Part shown: piece after piece, positions 7,684 to 16,760 of the stretch
How positions within the stretch are numbered: the stretch's first letter is position 1
Layout of the letters: the number at the start of each line of letters is the position of its first letter
Assembly: GCA_035571835.1 (NCBI GenBank)
Contig: DATNBU010000001.1
Location: forward strand, 62,001-126,000
From: Candidatus Limnocylindrales bacterium
GTDB lineage: Bacteria > Desulfobacterota > Binatia > UBA1149 > CAITLU01
Direction of reading: 5' to 3'
Length of the DNA stretch: 64,000 nt
Program-made: the position numbers and the translations under genes
The notes under the pieces: generated by a model
What the model saw: the letters and a program-made list of their open reading frames with translations, nothing else
Database searches by the model: none
What the model was told of the DNA's origin: nothing

Positions 7684-8589
7684 TTAGTTTACGGAGCTGA
7701 GCCTTTGCCTTACGAGCTCCGGAATATCCTCGATGCGCTCGGCGACAGAGATTCCCGCTGCCTGCATGCGCGCGATCTTGTCGGCGGTCGTGTCCGCCTT
7801 GCCTTCGACAATGGTGCCGGCGTGGCCGAAGCGCATTCCCGGCATCTCGTCCATGAAGCGACCCGCCATGAACGCGACGATCGGAAGCCGCGACTTCGTC
7901 TCGGTCACGTGGCGCGCAAGCTCGGCTTCCATGCGGCCGCCCGGCTCGCTGTAGATCGCGATGGCCTTCGTTTCCGGATCGGCTTCGAAGAGCGGCATCA
8001 GCTCGGCGTAGCTGGAGCCGATGATCGCGTCGCCGCCGATCGAGACGGCCGTCGACTGGCCGAGCCCCGCAGCGGTGAGCGTATTGCAGATCTCGGTGGT
8101 CATGCCGCCGGAACGCGACATCACGCCGATGTTGCCCTTGGTGAAGGCCTTGCGCGCGTCTTCCGCGCGGCCGCCGAGGCCGCCCATCTTCGCTTCGTCG
8201 GGCGAGAGCACGCCGAGGCAGTTCGGTCCGATGATGCGCGCGCCCTTCTGCTTGGCCATCTCCACCATCTGAGCGACGTGCATGCGCGGAATGCGCTCGG
8301 TGACGATCACGATGATCTTGATGCCGTTCTCGAGGGCCTCGAGCACCGCATCGCGCGTGTACGCCGGCGGCACCACGACGATCGAGCCGTCGACGTGCTG
8401 CTTTTTGGTGATCTCACGGACGGTGTCGTAGACGGGGACGCCGTAGATGTCGCGACCCGCGCGGCCCGGCGTGACGCCGCCGACCACCTTCGACCCGTAG
8501 TCGAGGCAGTCCTTGGTCATGTTGATGGCCTCGCGGCCGGTAATGCCCTGAACGATGAAGGTGGTGTCTTTGGTAATCAGGATCGACAT
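7684..8589 (-). CDS. Acid-CoA ligase alpha subunit (SucD-type; possibly malate-CoA ligase)
   Basis: This 301-residue protein has the CoA-binding N-terminal domain (ITKDTTFIVQGITGREA), the ligase core with GPNCLGVLSP and SRSGGMTTE, and the phosphohistidine motif GHAGTI with H256. It forms the alpha subunit of a two-subunit ADP- or GDP-forming acid-CoA ligase with the preceding gene (12 bases apart). By family it could be succinyl-CoA ligase. The malyl-CoA lyase gene in the same operon makes malate-CoA ligase (MtkB-like) a strong alternative. Substrate choice is inferred from context only. Confidence 0.85.
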   Translation of the reverse strand: MSILITKDTTFIVQGITGREAINMTKDCLDYGSKVVGGVTPGRAGRDIYGVPVYDTVREITKKQHVDGSIVVVPPAYTRDAVLEALENGIKIIVIVTERIPRMHVAQMVEMAKQKGARIIGPNCLGVLSPDEAKMGGLGGRAEDARKAFTKGNIGVMSRSGGMTTEICNTLTAAGLGQSTAVSIGGDAIIGSSYAELMPLFEADPETKAIAIYSEPGGRMEAELARHVTETKSRLPIVAFMAGRFMDEMPGMRFGHAGTIVEGKADTTADKIARMQAAGISVAERIEDIPELVRQRLSSVN

Positions 8590-8601
8590 GGCTTTAGCTC
8601 G

Positions 8602-9810
8602 TCACTTCCCTTCCATGTTCGCGACTGCGCGGCCGGCGGCTTCGTACATCGACACCTTGCGATCGGCGTACGGAACGCCGTAATGCTCGAGGATCTGGAA
8701 CCCGTCGCCCTCCCAGGATCCGGGAATGCGGAAGATCGCGATCTTCTCCGACGGCTTGAATCCCGATTCGACGACGCCCTTGATCACGCCGCGCGCGACG
8801 ATGTCGACGCGCGTATTGGAAACCACGTTCATCATGACCGCGATCTTCGATACGCCGGGCTTGCGAAGGATGAGCTTGGTCAGCTCGCAGGTCTTCGACA
8901 CGCTCGGGTTGCCGCCGATCTCGCAGTAGTTGGCCGGCTTTCCGCCGTGCTTGCGGACCGCATCGAACAGCGTGAGCGAGCCGCCGCCGGCGCCGATGAT
9001 GAGTCCGAGCGTGCCGTCGAACTCGACGACGTTGCCCGCAACACCTCGGTGATCGGCTGCATCGACCGCCGCCCCGTCGATCTCGAACTGCGTCGCCGGA
9101 CGTGCCTGGCGTTTCTCGAGGGGATCGATGCCGATCTCCTTGAGAATCGCCTTCTGCATGTCGAGCGCCTCGTCCTCCATGTCGATGTGGCCGTCGAGGC
9201 AGACGAAGCGGCCGTCATCGAGCTTGGCGAGCGGGTTGATCTCGGCGAGCGTGAGGTCGTGGTTGATGAAGACGCGTGCGAGCGCCGCAGCAATCTGCGT
9301 GAGGCGGTTGAGATCGCCGCCGGTGACGCCGACGGAAGAAATCAGCTCCTTGGCCATGTAGTCCGAGAACGGCTCGATGGTGGAGAAGTTGCGCTTGCCG
9401 ATATGCTCGGGGTGCTTTTCGGCGACCTCTTCGATGTCGATGCCGCCCATGTCGCTGAAGATCATGATCGGCAGCTTGTTGATGCCGTCCCACGTGACGC
9501 CGATGTAGTATTCCTGCTTGACCGGCGCGCGCTGCTCGACGAGCACGCCGCGCGCCGTGTGGCCGTTGATCTTGAGCGGAAAGATCTTCTCCGCCGCTGC
9601 GGCCGCCTGGTCGCCATTGTCGGCGAAAAGAACGCCGCCGGCCTTCATGCGCCCACCCGACAGGACCTGGGACTTGAGCACGACCGGACCGCCGATCTCG
9701 TCGGCGATGGCTTTCGCGTCGGCCGCGGTCGTCGCGACCTTCGATCCCTTCGGGAGCGGGACGCCGAGCTTTCCGAACAGACGCTTGGACTCGAATTCGT
9801 AGAAACGCAT
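8602..9810 (-). CDS. Acid-CoA ligase beta subunit (SucC-type, ATP-grasp; possibly malate-CoA ligase)
   Basis: The start MRFYEFESKRLFGKLGVPLPKG at 9810 is the standard SucC beginning and gives 402 residues. A further upstream in-frame extension would run through the ferredoxin gene and is rejected. ATP-grasp features include VVLKSQVLSGGRMKAGGV and AEINPLA. The C-terminal ligase domain holds NVVEFDGTLGLIIGAGGGS and GGNPS. It pairs with the SucD-type subunit to activate a carboxylic acid to its CoA thioester. It sits 17 bases after the ferredoxin gene in the mcl-fdx-sucC-sucD order. Confidence 0.87.
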   Translation of the reverse strand: MRFYEFESKRLFGKLGVPLPKGSKVATTAADAKAIADEIGGPVVLKSQVLSGGRMKAGGVLFADNGDQAAAAAEKIFPLKINGHTARGVLVEQRAPVKQEYYIGVTWDGINKLPIMIFSDMGGIDIEEVAEKHPEHIGKRNFSTIEPFSDYMAKELISSVGVTGGDLNRLTQIAAALARVFINHDLTLAEINPLAKLDDGRFVCLDGHIDMEDEALDMQKAILKEIGIDPLEKRQARPATQFEIDGAAVDAADHRGVAGNVVEFDGTLGLIIGAGGGSLTLFDAVRKHGGKPANYCEIGGNPSVSKTCELTKLILRKPGVSKIAVMMNVVSNTRVDIVARGVIKGVVESGFKPSEKIAIFRIPGSWEGDGFQILEHYGVPYADRKVSMYEAAGRAVANMEGK

Positions 9811-9827
9811 GGTGCTATGCCTCTGCT

Positions 9828-10046
9828 TCAGTAGAGCTTGACGACGCTCACGGCGCCCGGCGCAGCCTCGATGCACAGCTCGCAGAGCGTGCACTCGTCG
9901 ACGTTCTTTTCGACGACCGTCACCTTGTTCGCGCCGCTGTCGGCCGCGAAGATATTGACGGGGCATACTTCCGCCAGCTTGGCGGCAAGCCCCGGGGTCT
10001 TGGCGACGACGGCGTCGTCGACCTCTACACGAATGAACATCGCCAT
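9828..10046 (-). CDS. Small [4Fe-4S] ferredoxin, FixX-like
   Basis: I chose the ATG at 10046 because GAGGAG lies 9 bases upstream; the product is 72 residues. Cysteines are at 28 (CPVNIF) and 52, 55 and 58 (CTLCELC). That is four ligands for one cluster, in the FixX-like order where an early Cys-Pro precedes CxxCxxC. The usual final Cys-Pro is Ala-Pro. It lies between malyl-CoA lyase and the ligase beta subunit with 17-base gaps on both sides. Neither neighbour needs electrons, so it may serve the nearby Rieske oxygenase or a dehydrogenase. Confidence 0.75.
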   Translation of the reverse strand: MAMFIRVEVDDAVVAKTPGLAAKLAEVCPVNIFAADSGANKVTVVEKNVDECTLCELCIEAAPGAVSVVKLY

Positions 10047-10063
10047 GATCTTCAACTCCTCGG

Positions 10064-11113
10064 TCAGAATCCGTACGCTGCCTTGAGATCCGCATCACGC
10101 GAAGCGAGCATGCGGGCAAGCTCGACCATGACCTTGCACTGCTTGTAGGTCGCGTCGTCCTGCATTTTTCCGTCGAGCATCACGGCGCCGCTTCCGTCGC
10201 CGAGCTCGGTGATTACCCGCTTCGCCCACAGCACCTCGTCCACTGGCGGGCTGAACACTCGCTTGGCGATGCCGATCTGCACGGGGTGGAGTGACCAGGC
10301 GCCCACGCAGCCCATGAGGAAGGCGTTGCGGAACTGATCCTCGCACGCGACCACATCGTGGATGTCCCCGAAGGGCCCGTAATAAGGAAGGATGCCGTTG
10401 GCCGTGCACGCATCGACCATGCGCGCCATCGTGTAATGCCAGAGGTCCTGCTGCGCGGTAGGCCGCGGCGCATCGGGATTGGATGGATCGGGATCGGTGC
10501 GCACGAGGTAGCCCGGGTGCCCGCCGCCGACACGCGTCGTCTTCATGCGGCGCGAGGCCGCGAGGTCGGCCGGGCCGAGCGACAGGCCCTGCATGCGCGG
10601 GCTTGCCGCACAGATCTCCTCGACGTTCGACACGCCCGTCGACGTCTCGAGGATCGCATGGACAAGGATGGGCCGCTTGATGTGAGCGCGGGCCTCGAGC
10701 TGCGCGAGGAGCTGGTCCACGTAGTGGATGTCCCAGGCCCCTTCGACCTTGGGAATCATCATGACGTCGAGCTTGTCGCCGATTTCGGTGACGAGCTCGA
10801 CGATGTCGTCGAGCACCCACGGCGAATCAAGGCTGTTGACGCGTGTCCAGAGCTGCGTGTCTCCGAAGTCTGTGGCCTTCGCGATCTCGATCAGGCCGCG
10901 GCGCGCCGCGACCTTGTTCGTGGACTGGATTGCGTCCTCGAGGTTGCCGAGCAGCACGTCCACCTGGCGCGCGATGTCCGGCACCTTCGACGCCATCTTC
11001 GGATTGCTCGGATCGAAGAAATGGATCATGCGCGAAGGACGTACGGAGATCTCCCGCACCGGCTCGGGCGCACCGATGGCCAGCGGACGGAAGTAGGCTT
11101 TGGCGCTTCGCAT
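10064..11113 (-). CDS. mcl: Malyl-CoA lyase / beta-methylmalyl-CoA lyase (HpcH/HpaI family)
   Basis: The ATG at 11113 (AAGGA 7 bases upstream) gives 349 residues. It has the CitE-like TIM barrel with [22 protein letters not shown], a [15 protein letters not shown] segment and [17 protein letters not shown]. The end, [22 protein letters not shown], closely resembles the Chloroflexus/Rhodobacter Mcl type, not citrate lyase beta. It cleaves malyl-CoA (or methylmalyl-CoA) to glyoxylate plus acetyl- (or propionyl-) CoA. It is first in the operon with a ferredoxin and a two-subunit acid-CoA ligase, the partnership used in serine-cycle C1 assimilation. Confidence 0.85.
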   Translation of the reverse strand: MRSAKAYFRPLAIGAPEPVREISVRPSRMIHFFDPSNPKMASKVPDIARQVDVLLGNLEDAIQSTNKVAARRGLIEIAKATDFGDTQLWTRVNSLDSPWVLDDIVELVTEIGDKLDVMMIPKVEGAWDIHYVDQLLAQLEARAHIKRPILVHAILETSTGVSNVEEICAASPRMQGLSLGPADLAASRRMKTTRVGGGHPGYLVRTDPDPSNPDAPRPTAQQDLWHYTMARMVDACTANGILPYYGPFGDIHDVVACEDQFRNAFLMGCVGAWSLHPVQIGIAKRVFSPPVDEVLWAKRVITELGDGSGAVMLDGKMQDDATYKQCKVMVELARMLASRDADLKAAYGF

Positions 11114-11239
11114 GAGAATTCCTTTGGGCGGCAGACGTTCGGACCGGGCGCCTATACACGATGCGGTGGAGGGAGTCGACTGAGTCGAAGCGCCCAGCCG
11201 GGCCTCGCGTCGTCCATGCGCTCTGCTAAGCAAGACCTC

Positions 11240-12658
11240 ATGCAGAACAACTCGCGCCTCGGCCATTCGCTCGCCATCGCGATTCTCGCCTGCGGCTTTG
11301 CGGCATGCTCCAAGCCGGCGCCGCTCGTGACGATGCCGGCGAAATCGCCGGAAGCGGTTCTCTTCGAGAATACCGGCGTGCTCGACGTCGCAAACGGGCG
11401 GATCACGCCCGGCCAGGACGTGCTGGTCACCGGCTCGAAGATCACAGCGATCGGTACGACGGGAACGCTGACGGTGCCTGCGACGGCGTCGCGCATCGAC
11501 GGCCGCGGCAAGACGCTGCTGCCCGGGCTCGTCGACAGTCACGGTCACGTTGCCAATGGCTCGTCGCCGCCGTGGCTCAAGCGGTTCCCCGACCCCGACC
11601 GCAACCTCCAGGCGTTTCTGTACTGCGGCGTGACGACCGTGCTCGATCCCGCCGACCTTGCGCCGGACGCGTTCGAACGGCGCGATGCAGTGGCCGCCGG
11701 CAAGCTGCTCGGACCGACGATCTTCGCATCGGGACCGATGCTGACCGCGATCGGCGGACATCCGCTGCCGGTGATCGACGAGATCGCGCCGTGGTGGATC
11801 CGCTGGTACGTGCGCAGCCACGCGGTGCGTCCGCTCGGATCCGACGAAGACGTAAGGAAAGCCATCGACGAGCTTGCTGCGGCGCACGCCGACGTCGTCA
11901 AGATGGCGATCGACAGCGTTCCCGACAGTGCGCCTCGGCTCACCGACGCGCTGGCTGCGTCGGTCGTGCGCATGGCGCATGCGAAAGGCCTGCGCGTGGT
12001 CTCGCACGTCGGCACGCTGGCCGATGCGCTCGAGGCCGGCAATGCGGGCGTCGATGCGTTCATGCACATGGTCTACAAGGAGGCGCTCGACGACGCGGGC
12101 GCGGCGAAGCTCGCCGCTTTCCGGAAGCCGATCGTGGCCACGATGGCCGTCTTCGAGAACTACGCGATGTTCGGGCATGGGCCGCGCATGCCGACGCCGC
12201 TCGAAACGGAGACCGCCGACCGCGAGCTGCTCGAGTCGTTCGATCATCCGCCGGCCGGCGGTCTGTCGCCGATGTTCCAGGCGTATTTCGAGCTGCTGTA
12301 CGCGACGCGCCAGGCTCGACGCGACAACGTGAAGCTGCTTCGCGCCAATGGAGCGACGATTCTCGCCGGCAGCGATGCGCAGACCGGCGTGTTTCCGGGC
12401 GCCGGGCTGCATCGCGAGCTCGCGCTGCTCGTCGAGGGTGGGATGACGCCGGCCGAAGCGATTCGCGCGGCAACGCTCGATCCGGCGCGCTTCATCGAAA
12501 AAACCGAGGATCCGTCGTTCGGCGTGGTCGCCGTCGGCAAGCGCGCCGACCTGCTGCTGGTCGGCGGCGACCCGACGACCGGCGTCGCCGAGCTTTCGAA
12601 AATCCACACGGTCATGAAAAACGGAGTCGCCCTCGAACGCCACGCGATCGGCGGGTAG
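11240..12658 (+). CDS. Lipoprotein amidohydrolase (imidazolonepropionase/prolidase-like)
   Basis: The start [10 protein letters not shown] at 11240 gives a lipoprotein signal with lipobox FAAC (lipid Cys23); an in-frame ATG 24 bases upstream is possible. The enzyme part has the amidohydrolase pattern: VDSHGHV (H101, H103), the probable carbamylated K221 in VVKMAID, H256 (SHVG), H276 and D379 (AGSDAQTG). It ends with the metal-dependent hydrolase tail [13 protein letters not shown]. It should act outside the cytoplasm on an amide or cyclic substrate. The final base of the stop begins an inverted repeat (see 12658). Confidence 0.85.
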   Translation: MQNNSRLGHSLAIAILACGFAACSKPAPLVTMPAKSPEAVLFENTGVLDVANGRITPGQDVLVTGSKITAIGTTGTLTVPATASRIDGRGKTLLPGLVDSHGHVANGSSPPWLKRFPDPDRNLQAFLYCGVTTVLDPADLAPDAFERRDAVAAGKLLGPTIFASGPMLTAIGGHPLPVIDEIAPWWIRWYVRSHAVRPLGSDEDVRKAIDELAAAHADVVKMAIDSVPDSAPRLTDALAASVVRMAHAKGLRVVSHVGTLADALEAGNAGVDAFMHMVYKEALDDAGAAKLAAFRKPIVATMAVFENYAMFGHGPRMPTPLETETADRELLESFDHPPAGGLSPMFQAYFELLYATRQARRDNVKLLRANGATILAGSDAQTGVFPGAGLHRELALLVEGGMTPAEAIRAATLDPARFIEKTEDPSFGVVAVGKRADLLLVGGDPTTGVAELSKIHTVMKNGVALERHAIGG

Positions 12659-12733
12659 GGACTGGTACGATTTCGCCGCCGGAACCGTCGCGATTCATCC
12701 ACGCCCCGGCGAAATTGTACCTGTCCCTTTTTT
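12658..12733 (+). repeat. Imperfect inverted repeat of the GGGGACAG family; likely terminator
   Basis: The left arm 12658-12678 (starting GGGACTGGTACGATTTCG) pairs with 12707-12727 (ending TTGTACCTGTCCC) at 19 of 21 positions. TTTTTT follows at 12728. The arm starts on the last base of the amidohydrolase stop codon. It can terminate that gene and belongs to the dispersed repeat family also seen at 52592, 57721 and 61407. Confidence 0.7.
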
Positions 12734-12763
12734 AAAACCGCCCGCGTTTTCGCTGAAGAAAAT

Positions 12764-12785
12764 TAATTGTACCTGTCCCCTTTTT
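12764..12785 (+). repeat. Second GGGGACAG-type repeat copy, before dapL
   Basis: TTAATTGTACCTGTCCCC followed by TTTT repeats the right arm of the element at 12707-12733. It lies 17 bases before the dapL ATG. It has no partner arm nearby. Confidence 0.6.
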
Positions 12786-12801
12786 CGAAGAGGTTCGCTT
12801 C

Positions 12802-14034
12802 ATGGCTCGCATCAATGACAACTACCTCAAGCTTGCTGCCGGATATCTGTTTCCGGAGATCGGCCGGCGCGTGCGCGTGTTTCAGGAGGCCAATCCTGGC
12901 GCGTCGATCATCCGGCTCGGGATCGGCGACGTCGTGCTTCCGCTGCCGCCGTCGATCTGCGATGCGATGCACGCGGCCGTCGACGAGATGAAGACCCGCG
13001 AAGGGTTTCACGGATACGGACCGGAACAGGGTTATGATTTTCTTCGCGAGGCGATCGCGCAGAGCGACTACAAGAGCCGCGGCGCGGCCATCGAAGCCGA
13101 TGAAATCTTCGTCTCCGACGGCTCGAAGTGCGACAGCGGCAACATCCAGGAGATCTTCTCGACCGACGCCCGCATCGCGATTCCCGACCCGGTCTATCCG
13201 GTCTACGTCGATACCAACGTCATGGCCGGGCGCACCGGAGCCGCCGACGCGAGCGGCCGTTATGCCGGTCTGGTCTATCTGCCGTGCACGTCGGACGGAG
13301 GCTTTCTGCCGCATCCGCCCACCGAGAAGGTCGACCTCGCGTACCTGTGCTTTCCGAACAATCCGACGGGCGCAGTCGCGCGGCGCGCCGATCTCGAACG
13401 CTGGGTCGCGTGGGCGCGCGAGACCGACGCGGTGATTCTGTACGATGCCGCCTACGAGGCGTTCATCACCGATCCCGAAATTCCGCACTCGATCTACGAG
13501 ATCGACGGAGCGCGCGAAGTTGCGATCGAGTTTCGCAGCTTCTCGAAGACGGCCGGCTTTACCGGGACGCGTTGCGCGTTCCTGGTGGTGCCGAAGTCGC
13601 TGCGCGGCACGGCGGCCGACGGCTCGCGCGTCGACTTGCACAAGCTGTGGTCACGCCGGCACACGACGAAGTTCAACGGCGTGTCCTACCCGGTGCAGAA
13701 GGCTGCGGCGGCGGTCTACACCGACAGCGGCCGCCGCGAAGTGCGCGCCAACATCGACTACTACATGGCCAACGCATCGATCATCCGTAGCGGCCTCGCC
13801 GACGCCGGGCTCGAGGTGCATGGCGGCGTCAACGCGCCGTACGTCTGGGTGCGCACGCCGCGAGGTCTCGGATCGTGGGAGTTCTTCGATCTGCTGCTCG
13901 AGCGCGCGCACGTGGTCGGCACGCCCGGCGCGGGCTTCGGTTCTTGCGGCGAAGGTTATTTCCGGCTGTCGGCATTCGGCATCCGCGAGCAGGTCGAGGA
14001 AGCCGTTGCGCGCGTGAAGCAGGCCATCCACTAA
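12802..14034 (+). CDS. dapL: LL-diaminopimelate aminotransferase
   Basis: This 410-residue protein converts tetrahydrodipicolinate plus glutamate to LL-diaminopimelate in one step, feeding lysine and peptidoglycan synthesis. It starts with the DapL-typical [20 protein letters not shown]. It has [35 protein letters not shown]215/Y218 for the cofactor, and the PLP lysine K249 in [15 protein letters not shown]. Length and motifs match DapL well. Its end is 2 bases from the convergent SDR gene. Presence of DapL implies the succinylase route is not needed. Confidence 0.95.
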   Translation: MARINDNYLKLAAGYLFPEIGRRVRVFQEANPGASIIRLGIGDVVLPLPPSICDAMHAAVDEMKTREGFHGYGPEQGYDFLREAIAQSDYKSRGAAIEADEIFVSDGSKCDSGNIQEIFSTDARIAIPDPVYPVYVDTNVMAGRTGAADASGRYAGLVYLPCTSDGGFLPHPPTEKVDLAYLCFPNNPTGAVARRADLERWVAWARETDAVILYDAAYEAFITDPEIPHSIYEIDGAREVAIEFRSFSKTAGFTGTRCAFLVVPKSLRGTAADGSRVDLHKLWSRRHTTKFNGVSYPVQKAAAAVYTDSGRREVRANIDYYMANASIIRSGLADAGLEVHGGVNAPYVWVRTPRGLGSWEFFDLLLERAHVVGTPGAGFGSCGEGYFRLSAFGIREQVEEAVARVKQAIH

Positions 14035-14036
14035 CC

Positions 14037-14825
14037 TCAGTGCACGAAGCCTTCTTCGATGGCCGGCGCACCAAGCGATGCGCGCTGGCCTCCGTCGGCG
14101 ACGAGGCAGGCTCCGGTTACGAACGAAGAGTCGTCGCTGACGAGGAATAGCGCAGCCTTCGCGATCTCGTCGGGCTCGCCGAAGCGTCCGAGCGGAATCA
14201 ATCGGAACATCGCGCGCCGCGCGGTCTCGGTCGGAAACGCAGCCAGCGTGCCGGGCGTGGCGATGCATCCGGGCGCAAGCGCATTGACGCGCACGCCACC
14301 TGGCGCCCCTTCGATTGCGGAAACGCGCGTGAAGCTCTCGAGCGCAGCCTTGGCCGAGCTGTAACCGGCGAGCGAATGCAGGGCCGCGTGCCCGGCAGTC
14401 GACGAGATGTTGAGGATGACGCCGCCGCCCTGCTCGAACATGATCGGCATCGCCGTACGCGTCGCATAGAACACCGCATCCAGCGCTACGCTGAAACTGT
14501 CCTTCCATGCGGCCGTCGACATTGCCGTGATCGGCGCGGCCGTCATGCGGAACGCATTGTTGACGAGGATGTCGAGCCGTCCGCGCCGCCCGGCCGTGTC
14601 CAGGATGAGCCTGGCCATCGCGGCTTCGTCGGTGACATCGCAGAGGTGGCTTTCGGCGCTCCCGCCGCGCCCGACGATTTCGGACACCGTCTCGACCAGC
14701 GACGGCTCGCGGTCGCCGCAGACGACGACGTGCGCTCCTTCGGTGGCAAAAAGAGCGGCCATTGCCCGTCCGATTCCCGAACCGGAGCCCGTTACCAGCG
14801 CCACTTTCCCTTCGAGCCTGTGCAT
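14037..14825 (-). CDS. Short-chain dehydrogenase/reductase (FabG-like)
   Basis: The ATG at 14825 has AAGGAG 8 bases upstream and gives 262 residues. Motifs are TGSGSGIG (12-19), NNAF in place of NNAG (89-92), S142, Y155/K159, and the late VADGGQ. The cofactor and exact substrate are unknown. It is oriented against dapL and divergent from the small gene at 15015. The NNAF change is a mild departure from the SDR consensus. Confidence 0.86.
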   Translation of the reverse strand: MHRLEGKVALVTGSGSGIGRAMAALFATEGAHVVVCGDREPSLVETVSEIVGRGGSAESHLCDVTDEAAMARLILDTAGRRGRLDILVNNAFRMTAAPITAMSTAAWKDSFSVALDAVFYATRTAMPIMFEQGGGVILNISSTAGHAALHSLAGYSSAKAALESFTRVSAIEGAPGGVRVNALAPGCIATPGTLAAFPTETARRAMFRLIPLGRFGEPDEIAKAALFLVSDDSSFVTGACLVADGGQRASLGAPAIEEGFVH

Positions 14826-15014
14826 CACGTTCTCCTTTGCCGCAGCGGCGGGCCGCAGCGGGTGGCCGCGCAAAGACTGTGTGCCTTGCCGGAGCGACGC
14901 AAGCACGCGCTTCGGCGGCCAGGTGCCCGGATTGCATCGCACGTGCCCGCAGACAATCTCACGCACGGCCGCGCATGCACCCTCAACCTGCTCGCGGCCG
15001 CGAAGGAGGCTCCG

Positions 15015-15317
15015 ATGATCCGCATCGTCACTCGACTCGCCTGCGCACCGAAGAATCGGCGAAAGATCGCCGAGAATGCCGGCGACCTCGTCCGCCTGTT
15101 CGAAAAGCACGGCTTGCGCAGCGAAGGCGTCTTCGAGAACTTCGCCGAAAGTGAGATCATCCACCTCTGGTCGGCCGAGGACATGGCGACCTACGATGCG
15201 GCAACAGCCCGGCTGAGGAGCGACCCCGAGTTTCTTTCGTTCGCGGCGGCCGCCGCCGAACCCATCGTCTCCGAACGCAAGGAATACTGGCGGGCGCTTG
15301 CGCTCGCCCGCACGTGA
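15015..15317 (+). CDS. NIPSNAP-like dimeric alpha/beta-barrel protein
   Basis: The ATG at 15015 follows GGAGG by 5 bases and gives 100 residues. The pattern IRIVTRLACAPKNRRKIAENAGDLVRLFEKHGL, then ENFAESEIIHLWSAEDMATYDAA, then RLRSDPEF resembles the single NIPSNAP/dimeric alpha-beta barrel domain. No catalytic residues are evident. A much longer in-frame upstream extension overlaps the divergent SDR gene and is rejected. Family assignment is by overall pattern only. Confidence 0.6.
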   Translation: MIRIVTRLACAPKNRRKIAENAGDLVRLFEKHGLRSEGVFENFAESEIIHLWSAEDMATYDAATARLRSDPEFLSFAAAAAEPIVSERKEYWRALALART

Positions 15318-15322
15318 AAATC

Positions 15323-15919
15323 CTACCAGCGCTCCCAGTGCGCGACATCGTCGAGCGGCTTGCGGCGCACCGGCCCGAAGGCACGGGCCGGCCAGCCGAT
15401 CGGGATCGTGACTGCAATGCGCGCATCGTCCGGTATCGCGAGAAGACTTCGGACGGCGGCCTCCGACGGCATGTGCCAGGTGGTGAACGTGGCGCCGAGC
15501 CCGAGGCCCCGCGCGGCGATCAGGATGTTCTGCGCCGCCGGATAGACGGCCGATGCGATCCAGTCCACGCTCGGCGCGGACGCGGGATAGACCGGACGCC
15601 CGCAGACGAGCACCCAGACCGGAACATCGAGCGCATGATCGACGAGGTGATGCGCGGATTCGAGAAGTCGCCGCTTGGAAGGATCCGAAACGGCAGAAGC
15701 GGGGGGCAGCAGCGGCCTGACCCCTTCGCAAAGCATGCCCGCCAGCTCATGACGCAGGGGCAGCTCGCGCACGACGACGAAATCCCATCCTTGTGAGTTG
15801 CCCGGGCTGGGCGCGCAGATGCCCGCCTCGAGGATTTCACGAATCAGCGCGTCGGGAACCGGATCGGGGCGGAAGTGCCGCATCGCGCGGCAGGTTCGTA
15901 TGGCTTCGAGAACGTCCAA
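15323..15919 (-). CDS. Nitroreductase-family FMN oxidoreductase
   Basis: The TTG at 15919 with GGAG 8 bases upstream gives 198 residues starting LDVLEAIRTCRAMRHFRPDPVP, the usual nitroreductase N-terminus with the FMN-binding RxxRxF region. Further motifs are AGICAPSPGNSQGWDFVVV and the central AAQNILIAARGLGLGATFTTW. The end has IPIGWPA. It is likely an NAD(P)H-dependent flavin reductase acting on nitro-aromatic, quinone or related compounds; the substrate is unknown. It converges on the NIPSNAP-like gene 5 bases away. Confidence 0.85.
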   Translation of the reverse strand: MDVLEAIRTCRAMRHFRPDPVPDALIREILEAGICAPSPGNSQGWDFVVVRELPLRHELAGMLCEGVRPLLPPASAVSDPSKRRLLESAHHLVDHALDVPVWVLVCGRPVYPASAPSVDWIASAVYPAAQNILIAARGLGLGATFTTWHMPSEAAVRSLLAIPDDARIAVTIPIGWPARAFGPVRRKPLDDVAHWERW

Positions 15920-16089
15920 TGGGTTGCTCCGCCGCGCGGCGTCGAATAATGATGCGGCACACCGACTGCGGCAACTGCCCCGATGCGAAACTCGTCGATC
16001 GGAAGCGCTTGCCTCCCCGGCGCGCAGCCCAAGACACGCGGCATCGCCGGTTCGAGTGCGAGTCGGGCAAAGAATCGACAGGAGACTCC

Positions 16090-16608
16090 ATGAAGAACGT
16101 CGCGAAGAATCTCGCCAACATCGGGCTGATCGCCGCACTGTGCGTTACGGCAACCGCCTGCCCCAAAACCGGTCCCACGGCCAAGGCGCCGAAATTCTCG
16201 GATGCTCGCGCCACGATGGCGAAGATCGGCGGAAAGCCGCTGCCCGTGTTCGAGCTGAGCACGAAGATCGAAGACAACGACAACAAGATCGTCGCCCAGC
16301 GCGCCTTCATCTCGACGTCGGGTGCCCTCTACAAGCGCAGCGAGAATGGCTACGAGCTGGTCGAGCCGAAGAAGCTCGACGCAGAGTATGTGGCCAACGT
16401 GTCCCAGGTCCGCGCGACCATCGATCCTGCCAAGGAAGAGGCGCTCGCGACCCATCTCAACGGCGACGGCGCGACGATGGCGTTCCGATTCGAGGTCGAC
16501 TGGACCGCTCCCGACAGCACCGAAGTCAATACGACCCGCTCGATCATCTTCGAAAGCGACCACGAGAAGATCGCCACAGCGGAGCTCGCCAAAGAGATCA
16601 AGGAATAA
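16090..16608 (+). CDS. Lipoprotein of unknown function
   Basis: AGGAG before the ATG at 16090 gives MKNVAKNLANIGLIAALCVTATAC, with lipobox TATAC. The product is 172 residues. The mature part is hydrophilic, with repeated acidic/lysine segments and a VFELSTKIEDNDNKIVAQRAF stretch; no family is recognised. It is followed directly by a 12-bp hairpin, so it is probably a single-gene transcript. Confidence 0.75.
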   Translation: MKNVAKNLANIGLIAALCVTATACPKTGPTAKAPKFSDARATMAKIGGKPLPVFELSTKIEDNDNKIVAQRAFISTSGALYKRSENGYELVEPKKLDAEYVANVSQVRATIDPAKEEALATHLNGDGATMAFRFEVDWTAPDSTEVNTTRSIIFESDHEKIATAELAKEIKE

Positions 16609-16619
16609 CCCGTACCGCC

Positions 16620-16648
16620 GATGCGCCCGGCCATCCGCCGGGCGCATC
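16620..16648 (+). terminator. Hairpin after the lipoprotein gene
   Basis: A perfect 12-bp stem (GATGCGCCCGGC with its complement) encloses a 5-base loop, 11 bases after the stop. The T-run lies about 18 bases further (TTTTTT), so it may not be a classical intrinsic terminator. Confidence 0.55.
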
Positions 16649-16760
16649 GACTGCGGCCACCGCCCTTTTTTCTGCGCCGGAATTGCCGGCAACCCCCTGC
16701 CCTTTCCTCCCGCCGCACGCTAGACTTCAGCCGTCCGCGAGATTCGCGGAGGAGGCAGCC

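Noticed and set aside
7705-9834. A 709-codon plus-strand open frame opposite the SucCD-type genes
   Set aside because: It is the reverse-strand shadow of two well-supported GC-rich genes and shows no domain, signal or ribosome binding site.
10064-12643. An 859-codon leftward frame extending malyl-CoA lyase upstream
   Set aside because: The extension lies antisense to the amidohydrolase gene. The ATG at 11113 has a ribosome binding site and gives the normal Mcl length.
12658-12785. Insertion sequence ends
   Set aside because: No transposase, no target-site duplication, and the same core appears at several gene ends, which fits REP-type elements better.
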